Of a stretch of 64,000 bases of DNA, positions 1 through 8,496 are shown piece after piece. A program made the position numbers and the translations under genes. Position 1 is the stretch's first letter. Each line of letters begins with the position of its first letter. Origin of the DNA: Pelosinus fermentans (lineage in GTDB: Bacteria > Bacillota > Negativicutes > DSM-13327); contig DJJR01000046.1 of NCBI GenBank assembly GCA_002434245.1, positions 61,305-125,304 on the forward strand. The letters run 5' to 3'. A model generated the notes under the pieces. The model was given only the letters and a program-made list of their open reading frames with translations, was not told where the DNA came from and made no database searches.

Positions 1-2
1 AT

Positions 3-335
3 ATTTTGAACAACGCCATTCAATATGGTCCTGCTGTGGGTTTATCAATAGAAGTGATCATCTACCAGCAAAAAGACGCTGTCTGTATTGACATCAAAGA
101 TAATGGTCCTGGTATTCCCACTGAAAAGCTCCCCTTTGTCTTTGACCGATTTTATCGCATCCATAGGGAACGTCCAAAAGAAACAGCAGGTACCGGACTG
201 GGCCTAGCCATTACCAAAGAGCTTATCGAAGCACATGGGGGAAAAATTATCCTTTCCAGCAGCCTAAACCAAGGAAGCTGTTTTTCGATTCAGCTTCCCA
301 TTTGTCCGAAAAATGACGGGGAGATTGTACAATGA
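3..335 (+). CDS. Sensor histidine kinase, C-terminal part (cut by window edge)
   Basis: This is the catalytic ATP-binding (HATPase_c) end of a membrane-type histidine kinase. The frame is open to the left edge, so the sensor and the dimerisation domain with the phospho-acceptor His lie outside the window. The visible blocks are in the usual order: N box (NNAIQYG), G1 box (DNGPGIP), F box (FDRFYR) and G2 box (GTGLGLAI). Its stop overlaps the start of the response-regulator gene by 4 nt (ATGA), so the two are translationally coupled and are very likely a cognate pair. The signal sensed cannot be told from this fragment. Confidence 0.95.
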   Translation: MLNNAIQYGPAVGLSIEVIIYQQKDAVCIDIKDNGPGIPTEKLPFVFDRFYRIHRERPKETAGTGLGLAITKELIEAHGGKIILSSSLNQGSCFSIQLPICPKNDGEIVQ

Positions 336-1021
336 AACGTATTTTGATTATTGAAGACGATCTGGATATCGCAGAACTGGAACGGGATTATCTGCAGCTA
401 AACGGCTATAGAGCAGAAATTGTTCAAGATGGAATGCTGGGATTAAAAAAGGCAGCTTCCTCCGTATATGACGCAGTTGTTGTGGATTTGATGCTCCCTA
501 ATAAAGACGGCTTTGAGATCATCAAAGAGATTCGAAAGAACCAGGAAATCCCCGTGATTGTCGTATCTGCCAAAATAGAAGATATCGATAAAATCAGAGG
601 ACTGGATGTTGGTGCAGATGATTACTTAACGAAGCCGTTTAGTCCGGCAGAACTGGTAGCAAGAATAAAAGCTCACCTCAAACGCTACCAGAGACTAAAA
701 GGCCCCATCCTCTCTCTTGAAGTAATACAGCATAAGGGCCTAGAAATCAATACTGCCTCTCACAAAGTCTTTGTATATGGCAAGGAAGTGCAACTGACGA
801 CCAAGGAATATGAGCTTTTACTTTTTTTAGCTTCTAATCCGAATATTGTTTTTACTAAAGAGCATCTTTTTGACACCATCTGGGATAATGAAAGCTTTGG
901 TGAAGCAGCCACAGTAGCAGTCCATATCCAGAAAATCCGCAAAAAAATCGAAAAAGACTCTACCAATCCTGAATTTATTGAAACCTTGTGGGGTACAGGA
1001 TATCGCTTTAATTCAATGTAA
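332..1021 (+). CDS. OmpR/PhoB-family response regulator
   Basis: This is a full-length 229-residue two-component response regulator. The N-terminal receiver domain (about 1-120) has the acidic pair (EDD), the phospho-acceptor Asp in VVDLMLPNKDG, and the conserved Lys in LTKPFSP. The C-terminal winged-helix DNA-binding domain (about 130-229) carries the Trans_Reg_C hallmarks LTTKEYELL and GTGYRF. It overlaps the upstream kinase gene by 4 nt and is followed by a strong hairpin terminator, so it closes the operon. Targets are unknown; PhoP/ResD-like or metal/antibiotic stress regulators are all possible. Confidence 0.95.
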   Translation: MKRILIIEDDLDIAELERDYLQLNGYRAEIVQDGMLGLKKAASSVYDAVVVDLMLPNKDGFEIIKEIRKNQEIPVIVVSAKIEDIDKIRGLDVGADDYLTKPFSPAELVARIKAHLKRYQRLKGPILSLEVIQHKGLEINTASHKVFVYGKEVQLTTKEYELLLFLASNPNIVFTKEHLFDTIWDNESFGEAATVAVHIQKIRKKIEKDSTNPEFIETLWGTGYRFNSM

Positions 1022-1040
1022 ACACGGTTATAAAAAACAG

Positions 1041-1072
1041 AAGCCATTTCCACAAAACGGAAAATGGCTTTT
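1041..1072 (+). terminator. Terminator after the two-component operon
   Basis: The inverted repeat AAGCCATTT / AAATGGCTT is followed by a T-rich stretch just downstream of the response-regulator stop. The converging glycosyltransferase gene ends at 1077, so it may serve both strands. Confidence 0.7.
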
Positions 1073-1076
1073 CTTC

Positions 1077-2255
1077 TCATGCACCGATAACAATTTGTTT
1101 TTCGTGGGATTGCATAGAGGGGTTGGCAGCGATTGCTGCGTTCATGGTATCAAGAATAATGTCAGCGATATTCTGGGAACCATTTATAGCTGATACATCC
1201 TTGTATGTTAAATTACCGTAAGAAGCCGGGTTAGCAATTTGGTTAATTCTGTTGCATGCTTCTCTTGGAGTCGGGCAGTGATAGCCTAATTGATTTTTGG
1301 TAATAAAGTCAATATTGCCAGTCTCTTGAATGCCGACTGCTTCCGTAACAATCAGCGGCTTTTTCATCGTCACGCCTTCCATAAGAGTACCAGGACCAGC
1401 CTTGGAAACAATTACATCACTTGCTGCCATCATTTTTTCCATGTTATCAACAAAACCATAGACATGCAGTCCATTGAAATGGGAGTTTGACTTCTTAAGT
1501 TCATTATATAATTCTTTGTTATTTCCTGTTATAACCAAAATCTGTTTGTCAGGACACTGCGCTTTTAGTGTATGCACCCATTCACGCATATTTCCCGCCC
1601 CTACTCCACCACCTGTAAGAAGAACTGTAAAGGCATCATTCTGTATCCCGAGTTCACCACAGGCTTGCTGTTTTGATATAGAAAAGTCTCTAAATTTAGG
1701 ATGTACCGGAAAACCGGTATAGATAATCTGGCTATAGGGAATACCGTACTGGATAAGGGACTGAAATGCGTCTTGTGTAGGAACCAAGTATACATCTGCT
1801 CCCGGTGTTGCCCATGACGCATGTATCGTAACGAGATCGGTAATGACAGCTATGATTGGCCAAGTCCCACGAGATGCTTTGCGCGTTTGATGTAATAAAC
1901 CAATGACAAGCGGATGAACAGCTACAATAGCATCGGGCTTACTATTTGCTATAGCTTGCTTTATACTATAGCGGGATTGAAAATATACAATTCTTGTCAG
2001 TGCCTTAATGCGATTGATGCTATTCGTTTTCTTAAAGAACAAATTGTTCAGCCATACATGATTCTTCGAGCAGTAATCATAAATTTCTGGGGCTTTTCTT
2101 AACCCTGGAAAATTTGTAGTCCGCAGAAAATCAACAATGGTAGATTGTATGATCAGCTCTTTATCAAGTGCAGCTATAATCGATGCTGCAGCACTGCGAT
2201 GTCCACCGCCTGTATCTGATATTGCGAACATAATCTTTGTAGGCTTACTTACCAT
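1077..2255 (-). CDS. MGDG synthase/UgtP-like glycosyltransferase (GT28)
   Basis: The 392-residue protein begins with the motif of monogalactosyldiacylglycerol synthase and processive diacylglycerol glucosyltransferases: SDTGGGHRSAA at about 13-23 (MGDG_synth domain). A GT28 C-terminal domain follows, with the donor-binding segment SKAGPGTLMEG near 285-295. These GT-B enzymes transfer sugar from a UDP-sugar to diacylglycerol on the cytoplasmic face of the membrane. The start is supported by an SD (GAGAGGTG) 5 nt upstream. It is monocistronic, convergent with the two-component operon. The sugar donor and product cannot be decided from sequence. Confidence 0.85.
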   Translation of the reverse strand: MVSKPTKIMFAISDTGGGHRSAAASIIAALDKELIIQSTIVDFLRTTNFPGLRKAPEIYDYCSKNHVWLNNLFFKKTNSINRIKALTRIVYFQSRYSIKQAIANSKPDAIVAVHPLVIGLLHQTRKASRGTWPIIAVITDLVTIHASWATPGADVYLVPTQDAFQSLIQYGIPYSQIIYTGFPVHPKFRDFSISKQQACGELGIQNDAFTVLLTGGGVGAGNMREWVHTLKAQCPDKQILVITGNNKELYNELKKSNSHFNGLHVYGFVDNMEKMMAASDVIVSKAGPGTLMEGVTMKKPLIVTEAVGIQETGNIDFITKNQLGYHCPTPREACNRINQIANPASYGNLTYKDVSAINGSQNIADIILDTMNAAIAANPSMQSHEKQIVIGA

Positions 2256-2391
2256 GAGACACCTCTCACTATCAGATTTTTCGATGATGCCAGAACTATT
2301 TTTTCTCCATTATATGAGTTTCATTATACACTGAGCTATATTTCTTTAAGTTAACAAATGGTTAAGAAAATATTAAAGATATAGGAAAAAA

Positions 2392-2421
2392 CCAGTCTTC
2401 CCGTTATCATGCGGGCAGACT
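2392..2421 (-). terminator. Terminator of the XRE regulator gene
   Basis: The stem CCAGTCT / AGACTGG has an inner CCCG/CGGG pair. On the minus strand it is followed by a run of six T. It lies just past the stop of the XRE gene. Confidence 0.75.
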
Positions 2422-2449
2422 GGCTCGATTGAAAAGCAAAATATGTACA

Positions 2450-2851
2450 TCAAAACTTCTTCTTTGGATGACAATCCTTTTTCAATGACAACGTTAATTT
2501 TACATTCAATTCCATAATATGGCATACTAGATCAGGATCAAATCCATACTGTTCAGCAAGGGTTATTACTTTATCCCATCGCTTATCTGTACTCGCCTGA
2601 TAGCTAGGAATGCTTTCACGAACGCAACTCCCTTGATCTGGTGAAGACGAATCCGCGTCAAATCCGACTAACCAATCGATACTTACCTTAAAATAACTGG
2701 CAATACGCCTAAGTGTTGCAATATCCGGTTCACGACGGTTAATTTCCCAGGACGCAAGCGTGGAGCGATCTACCTGAAGAATCGTTGCTAATGCTTCTTG
2801 GGTTAACTCACTCCGTAATTGTTTTATTCGATCTCCTAATGTTGTTTCCAT
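2450..2851 (-). CDS. XRE-family helix-turn-helix regulator
   Basis: This is a 133-residue protein with an N-terminal HTH_3 (Cro/CI) domain: LGDRIKQLRSEL, then the recognition helix region DRSTLASWEINRREPD, then IASYFKVSIDWLVG. The start at METTLGD is chosen because GAGGGGTG sits at the right distance; upstream in-frame ATGs overlap that SD. The C-terminal half (about 70-133) has no recognisable domain. The gene is divergent from the orphan DHp-like gene at 3022, and a 14-bp perfect palindrome lies between them. Autoregulation and control of the neighbour are therefore likely. SinR-like repressors share this architecture, but the target set is unknown. Confidence 0.88.
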   Translation of the reverse strand: METTLGDRIKQLRSELTQEALATILQVDRSTLASWEINRREPDIATLRRIASYFKVSIDWLVGFDADSSSPDQGSCVRESIPSYQASTDKRWDKVITLAEQYGFDPDLVCHIMELNVKLTLSLKKDCHPKKKF

Positions 2852-2947
2852 GAGCACACCCCTCATCATTACGATAGCGTGCTTATCATAGCAGTGCAAT
2901 TATTCTGTCCATAAGACACTCCCTTGGCAGGATTTTACAACAATCCA

Positions 2948-2978
2948 GAGAATTAGTGTCTTATAGACACTAATTCTC
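2948..2978. promoter_or_regulatory. 14-bp palindrome, candidate XRE operator
   Basis: GAGAATTAGTGTCT is followed by TAT and then by its exact reverse complement. It sits in the divergent promoter region between the XRE repressor and the orphan DHp gene. A further AGACACT half-site occurs nearby at about 2912-2918. The placement and symmetry suggest an operator rather than a terminator, because neither gene ends here. Confidence 0.6.
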
Positions 2979-3021
2979 GCTAAATAAAAAAGCAAGATGA
3001 TAAAAAAGGAGGGGCAGTTTC

Positions 3022-3309
3022 GTGCAGGTAGTAAATTTTTCGAGAAAAATGAATGTATTGCAAATGACAGACAACCAACCTAAAAAGCAAGCTACAGTAT
3101 ACAAGAATTCGCAAGTCGATGCAATTACGCTGGTAAATGAAATCAGCGATCCGCTCACGGTCATCAAAGGCTATTTACAAGTCTTCGAAAAGAATACTGT
3201 GAACAATCAGCAAGAATGGTTACCGCTCGTGTTTCAAGAATTAAATCGAGTGGAGCTATTGATCAACCATTTTGTAACAACTTCTCAGAATAAGAAATCT
3301 CGGTCTTAA
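3022..3309 (+). CDS. Orphan HisKA-like (DHp) protein without phospho-acceptor His
   Basis: The 95-residue protein starts at GTG, 7 nt after a strong SD (AAGGAGGGG). Residues 38-55 (VNEISDPLTVIKGYLQVF) match the HisKA dimerisation helix of sporulation-type kinases, which usually reads HE(I/L)RNPLT. Here Asn39 replaces the phosphorylated histidine, and no ATPase domain follows. What is seen is a stand-alone two-helix bundle module. It may bind a kinase or response regulator and act as a decoy or anti-kinase, by analogy with Spo0B/Sda-type control; this is inference. It is divergent from an XRE regulator with a shared palindrome. A strong terminator follows. Confidence 0.75.
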   Translation: MQVVNFSRKMNVLQMTDNQPKKQATVYKNSQVDAITLVNEISDPLTVIKGYLQVFEKNTVNNQQEWLPLVFQELNRVELLINHFVTTSQNKKSRS

Positions 3310-3395
3310 TTTATACGATAAGGATAGGTTGAAATCATATTATATATGGCAGTCGTCAGTAATGGAATATATCCATAAATATTTGTAATTATAAC

Positions 3396-3441
3396 AAAAG
3401 ACAGGAGAGCTTGCATTATTATGCAAGCTCTCCTGTCTTTT
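3396..3441. terminator. Strong bidirectional terminator
   Basis: A 21-bp perfect stem (AAAAGACAGGAGAGC... / ...GCTCTCCTGTCTTTT) with a TATT loop lies between the convergent DHp-like gene and the gluconate-type permease gene. A/T tracts on both sides suit both strands. Confidence 0.85.
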
Positions 3442-3457
3442 AGTATTACTATAAGGT

Positions 3458-4798
3458 TTATCCTATAATTTGAGCTAACAACAATACACCTGCCAAGCCA
3501 ACTACAGAGGCAATGGTTGTTGATGCCGTATAAATTCCGAACATCTTGTTCATTGGAATACCGAGTGATTCTTTTACAAACCAGAAACCCGGGTCAGTTA
3601 CATGGGAAGCGCCAATGGCTCCGGCACCTATCGCAATCGCCACTAATGCTGGATCAAGGTTGGGATACTGCGCAAGCACGGGAATGATAAATCCCGCCGA
3701 TGTCATCATTGCCACAGTGGCACTGCCAATAGCAAATCTCATAACGATGGCGATAACCCATGCCATGATCAAAGGACTGATTTGAATGGCAGTAAGCACA
3801 GCTTTCAATACATCACCAATACCACTGTCCAGGATAATCCGATTAAAGGCCCCAGCGGCACCAATAACAAGAATAATCGAAGCCATAGGTCCCATTGCTG
3901 CATCGGTTTGCTTGGCTAGAACTGCCAAACTATGTCCACGTTTCCATCCCATAACATAATAAGACAAAATAGCAGCCAAGAAAAGTGCCGTAATTGGACT
4001 GCCGATAAAGTTGACAATCGGCATAAAGGCTGCATTTTTATCTGCAACCATCTCGATAATGGTTTTACCGATCATTAACAGTAATGGCAGTAAAATCGTA
4101 AAAAGAGTGATTCCGAATTTTGGTAAATCAGCGTCTGGAGTCCGTTCCAGATTGCAATACTGATCCGGTGGCTGAAAATCATATTTTTCAGTAATCATTT
4201 TGCCAAATAAGGGGCCTGCAATTGCTGTCGCAGGGAGGCCAACTAACAAACCATAAAAAATAACTTTCCCGACATCGGCTTTTAATGCTAAGGAAATCGC
4301 CATTGCAGCAGGATGGGGAGGAATAACGCAATGTACGACAGTAAGTGCTACCAGCATAGACAAGGCCACTTGTACCAAAGGCTGCTTGGATTCTAGCACA
4401 ACACAAAAGAGAATGGGGGTTAACAATACGATGCCAACCTGTAAAAATACAGGAATACCACAGATATAAGCAACAATCATCATCGCCCAAGCTGCTTTAT
4501 TTTTACCCATGATATTAATAAGCGTGCGGGATAGCTTTTCTGCACCGCCGGATATCTCCATCATTTTACCAATAATCGCCCCCAAGGCTAGTATTGGGGC
4601 AAGAAACCCTAAGGTTCCTCCCATACCGGCCTCAATGGACGTTCCTATTTTCGCTAATGGCATCCCTGTAGCAAAAGCGATAAAAAAGCAAGCCCCCATC
4701 AAAGAGAGAAACGCGTGGATACGAAATTTAATACTCAGAACAATAATCATGAGGATGGCAATTCCCAATACGAGAAGCATAGGTATCGATTGATCCAT
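3458..4798 (-). CDS. gntP: GntP-family gluconate/aldonate permease
   Basis: This 446-residue hydrophobic protein has about 12-14 membrane spans and the GntP (Gnt/CitMHS-like) signature blocks LGAIIGKMMEISGGAEKLS, VHCVIPPHPAA and ASHVTDPGFWF. GntP proteins are H+ symporters for gluconate and related sugar acids. The start MDQSIPML is supported by AAGGAG 8 nt upstream; the longer open frame has no SD. It is the last gene of the rpiR-dtnK-pdxA2-larA-gntP unit, 40 nt after the larA homologue. The substrate is therefore probably a four-carbon aldonate such as threonate or erythronate rather than gluconate itself. A terminator follows. Confidence 0.9.
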   Translation of the reverse strand: MDQSIPMLLVLGIAILMIIVLSIKFRIHAFLSLMGACFFIAFATGMPLAKIGTSIEAGMGGTLGFLAPILALGAIIGKMMEISGGAEKLSRTLINIMGKNKAAWAMMIVAYICGIPVFLQVGIVLLTPILFCVVLESKQPLVQVALSMLVALTVVHCVIPPHPAAMAISLALKADVGKVIFYGLLVGLPATAIAGPLFGKMITEKYDFQPPDQYCNLERTPDADLPKFGITLFTILLPLLLMIGKTIIEMVADKNAAFMPIVNFIGSPITALFLAAILSYYVMGWKRGHSLAVLAKQTDAAMGPMASIILVIGAAGAFNRIILDSGIGDVLKAVLTAIQISPLIMAWVIAIVMRFAIGSATVAMMTSAGFIIPVLAQYPNLDPALVAIAIGAGAIGASHVTDPGFWFVKESLGIPMNKMFGIYTASTTIASVVGLAGVLLLAQIIG

Positions 4799-4838
4799 AG
4801 TAATTCTCCTTTCTTTTTCTGTATCCTTAGCGGCTCCT

Positions 4839-6110
4839 CTACTTGATAATTGGAAGCATATCAGGAGCATGAGTTAAGATCGTGACTCTAGCCTTGCTTC
4901 CCTTTTGCTTGATCGCTGAATCAAGGGCTGCCTGCACAGAGTCAAAGGGAGTAAATCCAAGCTTTTCAGCGTCTTTTGACTGGATACCACTAGACACAAT
5001 ATACACAGTTTCCCTCTCTTTTACTTGTGCCCAGGCAATTGCTAAGGCCGCTGCAACTTCATCGTGCATTTGTTTATCATCCACCATTTTTTTTAGACAT
5101 TCCGAGGAATGGCAGGTAATATCCACCATTTCGGGGTGGGTAACAGCAACGCCTTCATAACATGGAGTCGCAATAATAACAATTCCACTAGCTTTTACTG
5201 CTAAATCAGAAGGATACAAGGTCTTGTGCGCCTGCCAGAACTCAATATCACAAGGATGAGAACTAGAAACAACGATATCTGCTTCTTCGGGAATTTCAAC
5301 GGCGTAGACTTCTCTTGATAAAGATACACCTTCCTGGAAGGCTTCTACTGTATCACCAAAGAAAGCCCCTACTACCTCTCCATGACGATTTAAAACCGTA
5401 TTAAAAATAGTATCCATGCCAATTTTTTTGGCAATCATATTTAGCTCCCTGCGAACAGGATTATCCTGCACTCCTAAATAGGAGCGCGGCGCACGAACAC
5501 TTAATAAATGAGTTTCAGCAGTGGTATGCTCACCAGAAATACCAGGCTGAACAATTTTTGCTCCGCCAGAAAATCCAGGAATATGATGAGGAACAATGCT
5601 GCCGATGCCGATTTTAAAATCTGCTTCATATGCCTCACGATTCACCCAGACACTGGTACCATTATCTGTATTTCCAAGGTCAATCAAAGCCTCTGGATTC
5701 TTAAAGTCATGATTTTTAATCGTTACGCGATTTACTACTTCTTGCCCAAATTTTTCTAGGATTTCTGCCTCTGTCATAAAGCGATGGGTACCCAAAGCAA
5801 TAATGACAGTAATCTGCTCATCTTTTATTCCCGCCGAATTCATTTCATCCAGCATTACAGGAATGATTTTATCAGTAGGAGTCAAGCGAGTGTTATCATC
5901 CGCTAAAATTACGACTTTTTTCTTTCCCTTAATTTGTTCAGCCAAGGATCTTGAGCCAATAGGATTCGTAAAAGCCCGCATAATCTCTTCTTTTACATCA
6001 GCTACAGCAGCAATATCTTTTGGTGAATAAACACCAATCAGATTTTCTCTAGGAAGAGATACTTCAATGTTCTCTTGTCCATAAGGCATTGTTACTTTTA
6101 CATTTGACAT
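4839..6110 (-). CDS. LarA-family nickel-pincer racemase/epimerase homologue
   Basis: This is a 423-residue LarA superfamily (DUF2088) protein. Residues matching the L. plantarum lactate racemase active site are present at a constant offset of one or less: Arg75 (DDNTR), His109 (GTHR), His175 (PHHIPG), Lys185 (GGAK, the residue that covalently holds the nickel-pincer cofactor) and His201 (AETH). Known family members racemise or epimerise C2 of 2-hydroxy acids, including gluconate. Its place between a tetronate 4-phosphate dehydrogenase/kinase pair and a GntP permease suggests a C2 epimerase of aldonates, for example D-erythronate/D-threonate; this is inference. It needs LarB/C/E cofactor enzymes, which are not in this window. 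Confidence 0.88.
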   Translation of the reverse strand: MSNVKVTMPYGQENIEVSLPRENLIGVYSPKDIAAVADVKEEIMRAFTNPIGSRSLAEQIKGKKKVVILADDNTRLTPTDKIIPVMLDEMNSAGIKDEQITVIIALGTHRFMTEAEILEKFGQEVVNRVTIKNHDFKNPEALIDLGNTDNGTSVWVNREAYEADFKIGIGSIVPHHIPGFSGGAKIVQPGISGEHTTAETHLLSVRAPRSYLGVQDNPVRRELNMIAKKIGMDTIFNTVLNRHGEVVGAFFGDTVEAFQEGVSLSREVYAVEIPEEADIVVSSSHPCDIEFWQAHKTLYPSDLAVKASGIVIIATPCYEGVAVTHPEMVDITCHSSECLKKMVDDKQMHDEVAAALAIAWAQVKERETVYIVSSGIQSKDAEKLGFTPFDSVQAALDSAIKQKGSKARVTILTHAPDMLPIIK

Positions 6111-6154
6111 GGATAATCATCCTTTCTTATCGCTGAATTTGGCTTATCTGCCAA

Positions 6155-7168
6155 CTAAGGTTTACGCGCGCCTTTCGCTATTTGAGCGGCAAAATGAATG
6201 GCGGCGGTCATGCTGCTGCCATCTGCAATCCCTTTTCCGGCAATATCGAAGGCCGTACCATGGTCTACAGATGTACGAAGGAACGGCAATCCCACAGTCA
6301 CATTAACGCCATTGTCAAAACCAAGGAGCTTCAGTGGTATATGACCTTGATCATGATACATGACCACAACGATATCAAATTCTTTGCGGCGTACGGTGCG
6401 AAAAAATACTGTATCAGGAGGAATCGGACCTACAGCGTCTATGCCTTCTTGTTGAGCGTCTGCTACAGCAGGGGAAATCTCGTCCACATCCTCCCGCCCG
6501 AATAATCCGTTTTCTCCTGCATGGGCGTTAAAGCCTGCAACAGCAATTCTTGGCTGCTCTAATCCTAACAGGCGCAAGGTACGATCTGCCAAACGAATGA
6601 TTCGCAGTACACGTTCTTTTTTGATTAGGTCTGCTGCCTCACGCATGGATACGTGAGTTGTAACATGAATGACTCGCAGTTCATCACCGGAAAGCATCAT
6701 GGCATAATCTTTGGTATTAGAAAGTTGAGCTAAAATCTCTGTATGTCCGGGAAAATGATGACCGCCTATATACAAAGCTTCTTTGTTGATCGGAGCCGTA
6801 ACAATAGCATCCACCTTATTTGCCATTGCTTTTTCTATAGCAGCTTCAATGTAGGTATAAGCCGCATGCCCAGAGCGCCCATCGACCTGCCCAAAAGGAA
6901 GATCATGGGGAATATTCGCAAAATCAAGAACATCAATCACCCCTGTCTGATAACTGCCTTCTTGAAGGTCTGCTATACTTGCAATCTTAAGGGGACTTTT
7001 CAGAATGCTGGCTGCCAGCTTCATCCGGTTCGTGTCACCAAAAACCAGTGGGCGACATGTAGAATGGATATTTTCATCTGTAAGAGCTTTTACAATAATC
7101 TCAGGACCACACCCCGCAGCATCCCCCATGGTGATTGCCAGAATCGGACGTTCTACTCCCTGTTTCAT
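6155..7168 (-). CDS. pdxA2: PdxA2-type tetronate 4-phosphate dehydrogenase
   Basis: This 337-residue PdxA-family NAD-dependent oxidative decarboxylase has the family metal and substrate motifs TAPINKEAL, GHTEIL, MYHDQGH and TSVDHGTAFDIAGKG. It is probably not the B6-biosynthesis PdxA: it overlaps by 4 nt (ATGA) a DUF1537 kinase gene, the hallmark pairing of PdxA2, which turns D-threonate- or D-erythronate-4-phosphate into dihydroxyacetone phosphate and CO2. The larA homologue follows after 44 nt. Which tetronate isomer is used cannot be read from the sequence. Confidence 0.88.
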   Translation of the reverse strand: MKQGVERPILAITMGDAAGCGPEIIVKALTDENIHSTCRPLVFGDTNRMKLAASILKSPLKIASIADLQEGSYQTGVIDVLDFANIPHDLPFGQVDGRSGHAAYTYIEAAIEKAMANKVDAIVTAPINKEALYIGGHHFPGHTEILAQLSNTKDYAMMLSGDELRVIHVTTHVSMREAADLIKKERVLRIIRLADRTLRLLGLEQPRIAVAGFNAHAGENGLFGREDVDEISPAVADAQQEGIDAVGPIPPDTVFFRTVRRKEFDIVVVMYHDQGHIPLKLLGFDNGVNVTVGLPFLRTSVDHGTAFDIAGKGIADGSSMTAAIHFAAQIAKGARKP

Positions 7169-8457
7169 TGTCCTACCTTCCTTTCTGTGAGCTTTTGTGT
7201 TGCATTTACTAAGGCATCAGGGTTACCAAAGGCACCTGCTTTGGTGACGACCCACAGAGTTTTTCCTTCCTGAGTTACCATTTTCCCCAGGGGAATAGCT
7301 GGCGCTACTTCCTCTAAGATGCGAATTCCCTTTACACCAAGAGCATGGCAGACGGAAACAGCGGTATCTCCTCCCGTGAGAACAACGCCAGTGACTTCTT
7401 GCTGGTGCAGGATTGCAGCACCTATAAAGCCGAGAATCTGTGCAGCACTTTGACTTACTTCTAAGGGTGACATACCGAGTCTCTCGCCGGCTGCTTTCGC
7501 TCTTTCAACTGCCTCGGGCTGATATCCGGATGCAAGGATTACATTCTTCCCCCTTTTAAGTAGGGACAATGCCTTTTGCAAGTGCGGCATGGCTCGATTT
7601 TCCTGCCAAGGAAGATAATCGGCAATTTCGACCTCAACCAGTTCGTGCCCTTTGCCCAGAAGCTGCCGAATTTGTCCTCTTGTAACAGAACTGATACTGC
7701 CCACGATTACAAGGCTGGGCGCCGACAAAAAATACTTTTCATTCCAGCCAAACAACTGAGGCAGACATTCGGCAAGACCAGCTGAACCTGCCCATAAAAC
7801 GTTCTGAGATATACGAAATGCTGCTCCAGCTGCGAGTTGGAAATGTTCTTCTTGCCACGCATCACAGCTTATGATTCTACACCCTTGTGCCAGGTGATGC
7901 TGTATAGCAGCAGCAATCGCATCTTCTCCCCGGGACAGCTCAAAGATACCAATATGACCGACTAAGATGCTTGTTTGCTGCCGCAATAACGCAGGCAAAA
8001 CGGATTCTGAAACGGGAGTTTTAGGATCTTTGCCGACCTCCGTTTCCGAAAGTGGTACGCCGTGCAACAGATGATGTCCGCCTACAGTCGTCCTTCCGTT
8101 TTTAGGAAATGCAGGCATGACTAATGCGAAATCATGAAATCCAAAATCAAGGATAGCCTGCAGCTCAATACCGATGTTCCCCCGTAAAGTGGAATCCAAT
8201 TTTTTATAATAATTTTTAAAGCCTGCCTGCTGTGCCTGCTTAACAATCTTTTGTACTTTCTGATATGCTTCTTTTGCTCCAATAGCACGGCTGTTGGTAT
8301 CGACAACTACGATAGCAGCTTCCAATTCTTCAGATAAGCTTGTTCCCTCTAACAGAATTTCAGTATGCAGGCTCTGAACTGCAAATTGCACTCCTGTATC
8401 GTTGGCACCTGTCAAATCATCTGCAATGATAATCATGGATTTTGCTTCTATACTCAA
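7165..8457 (-). CDS. dtnK: Four-carbon acid sugar kinase (DUF1537; DtnK/DerK type)
   Basis: This is a 430-residue two-domain DUF1537 (Sbd N and nucleotide-binding C) kinase. The N-terminal substrate motif IIADDLTGANDTG is at about 9-21, with KKLDSTLRGNIG near 84-95 and the C-terminal nucleotide segments VGSISSVT and LTGGDTA. These kinases phosphorylate C4 of threonate or erythronate (or the 3-oxo acids in OtnK). Pairing with pdxA2 argues for direct D-tetronate phosphorylation. Translation starts at TTG, with AAGGAGGAA upstream. It follows rpiR after 39 nt and overlaps pdxA2 by 4 nt. Confidence 0.88.
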   Translation of the reverse strand: MSIEAKSMIIIADDLTGANDTGVQFAVQSLHTEILLEGTSLSEELEAAIVVVDTNSRAIGAKEAYQKVQKIVKQAQQAGFKNYYKKLDSTLRGNIGIELQAILDFGFHDFALVMPAFPKNGRTTVGGHHLLHGVPLSETEVGKDPKTPVSESVLPALLRQQTSILVGHIGIFELSRGEDAIAAAIQHHLAQGCRIISCDAWQEEHFQLAAGAAFRISQNVLWAGSAGLAECLPQLFGWNEKYFLSAPSLVIVGSISSVTRGQIRQLLGKGHELVEVEIADYLPWQENRAMPHLQKALSLLKRGKNVILASGYQPEAVERAKAAGERLGMSPLEVSQSAAQILGFIGAAILHQQEVTGVVLTGGDTAVSVCHALGVKGIRILEEVAPAIPLGKMVTQEGKTLWVVTKAGAFGNPDALVNATQKLTERKVGQ

Positions 8458-8496
8458 ATAAAATTCCTCCTTCTAGTAGTAATTAGGCATGGCATT

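Noticed and set aside
760-1080. 106-codon minus-strand frame over the response-regulator 3' end
   Set aside because: It overlaps the DNA-binding domain of the response regulator and its terminator; no SD.
4839-6110. Calling the LarA homologue lactate racemase
   Set aside because: Active-site residues are family-wide, and the neighbours are tetronate genes rather than lactate genes; substrate left open.
6743-7273. 176-codon plus-strand open frame across pdxA2 and the kinase end
   Set aside because: It is antisense to two well-supported overlapping genes; the composition is that of a shadow frame.
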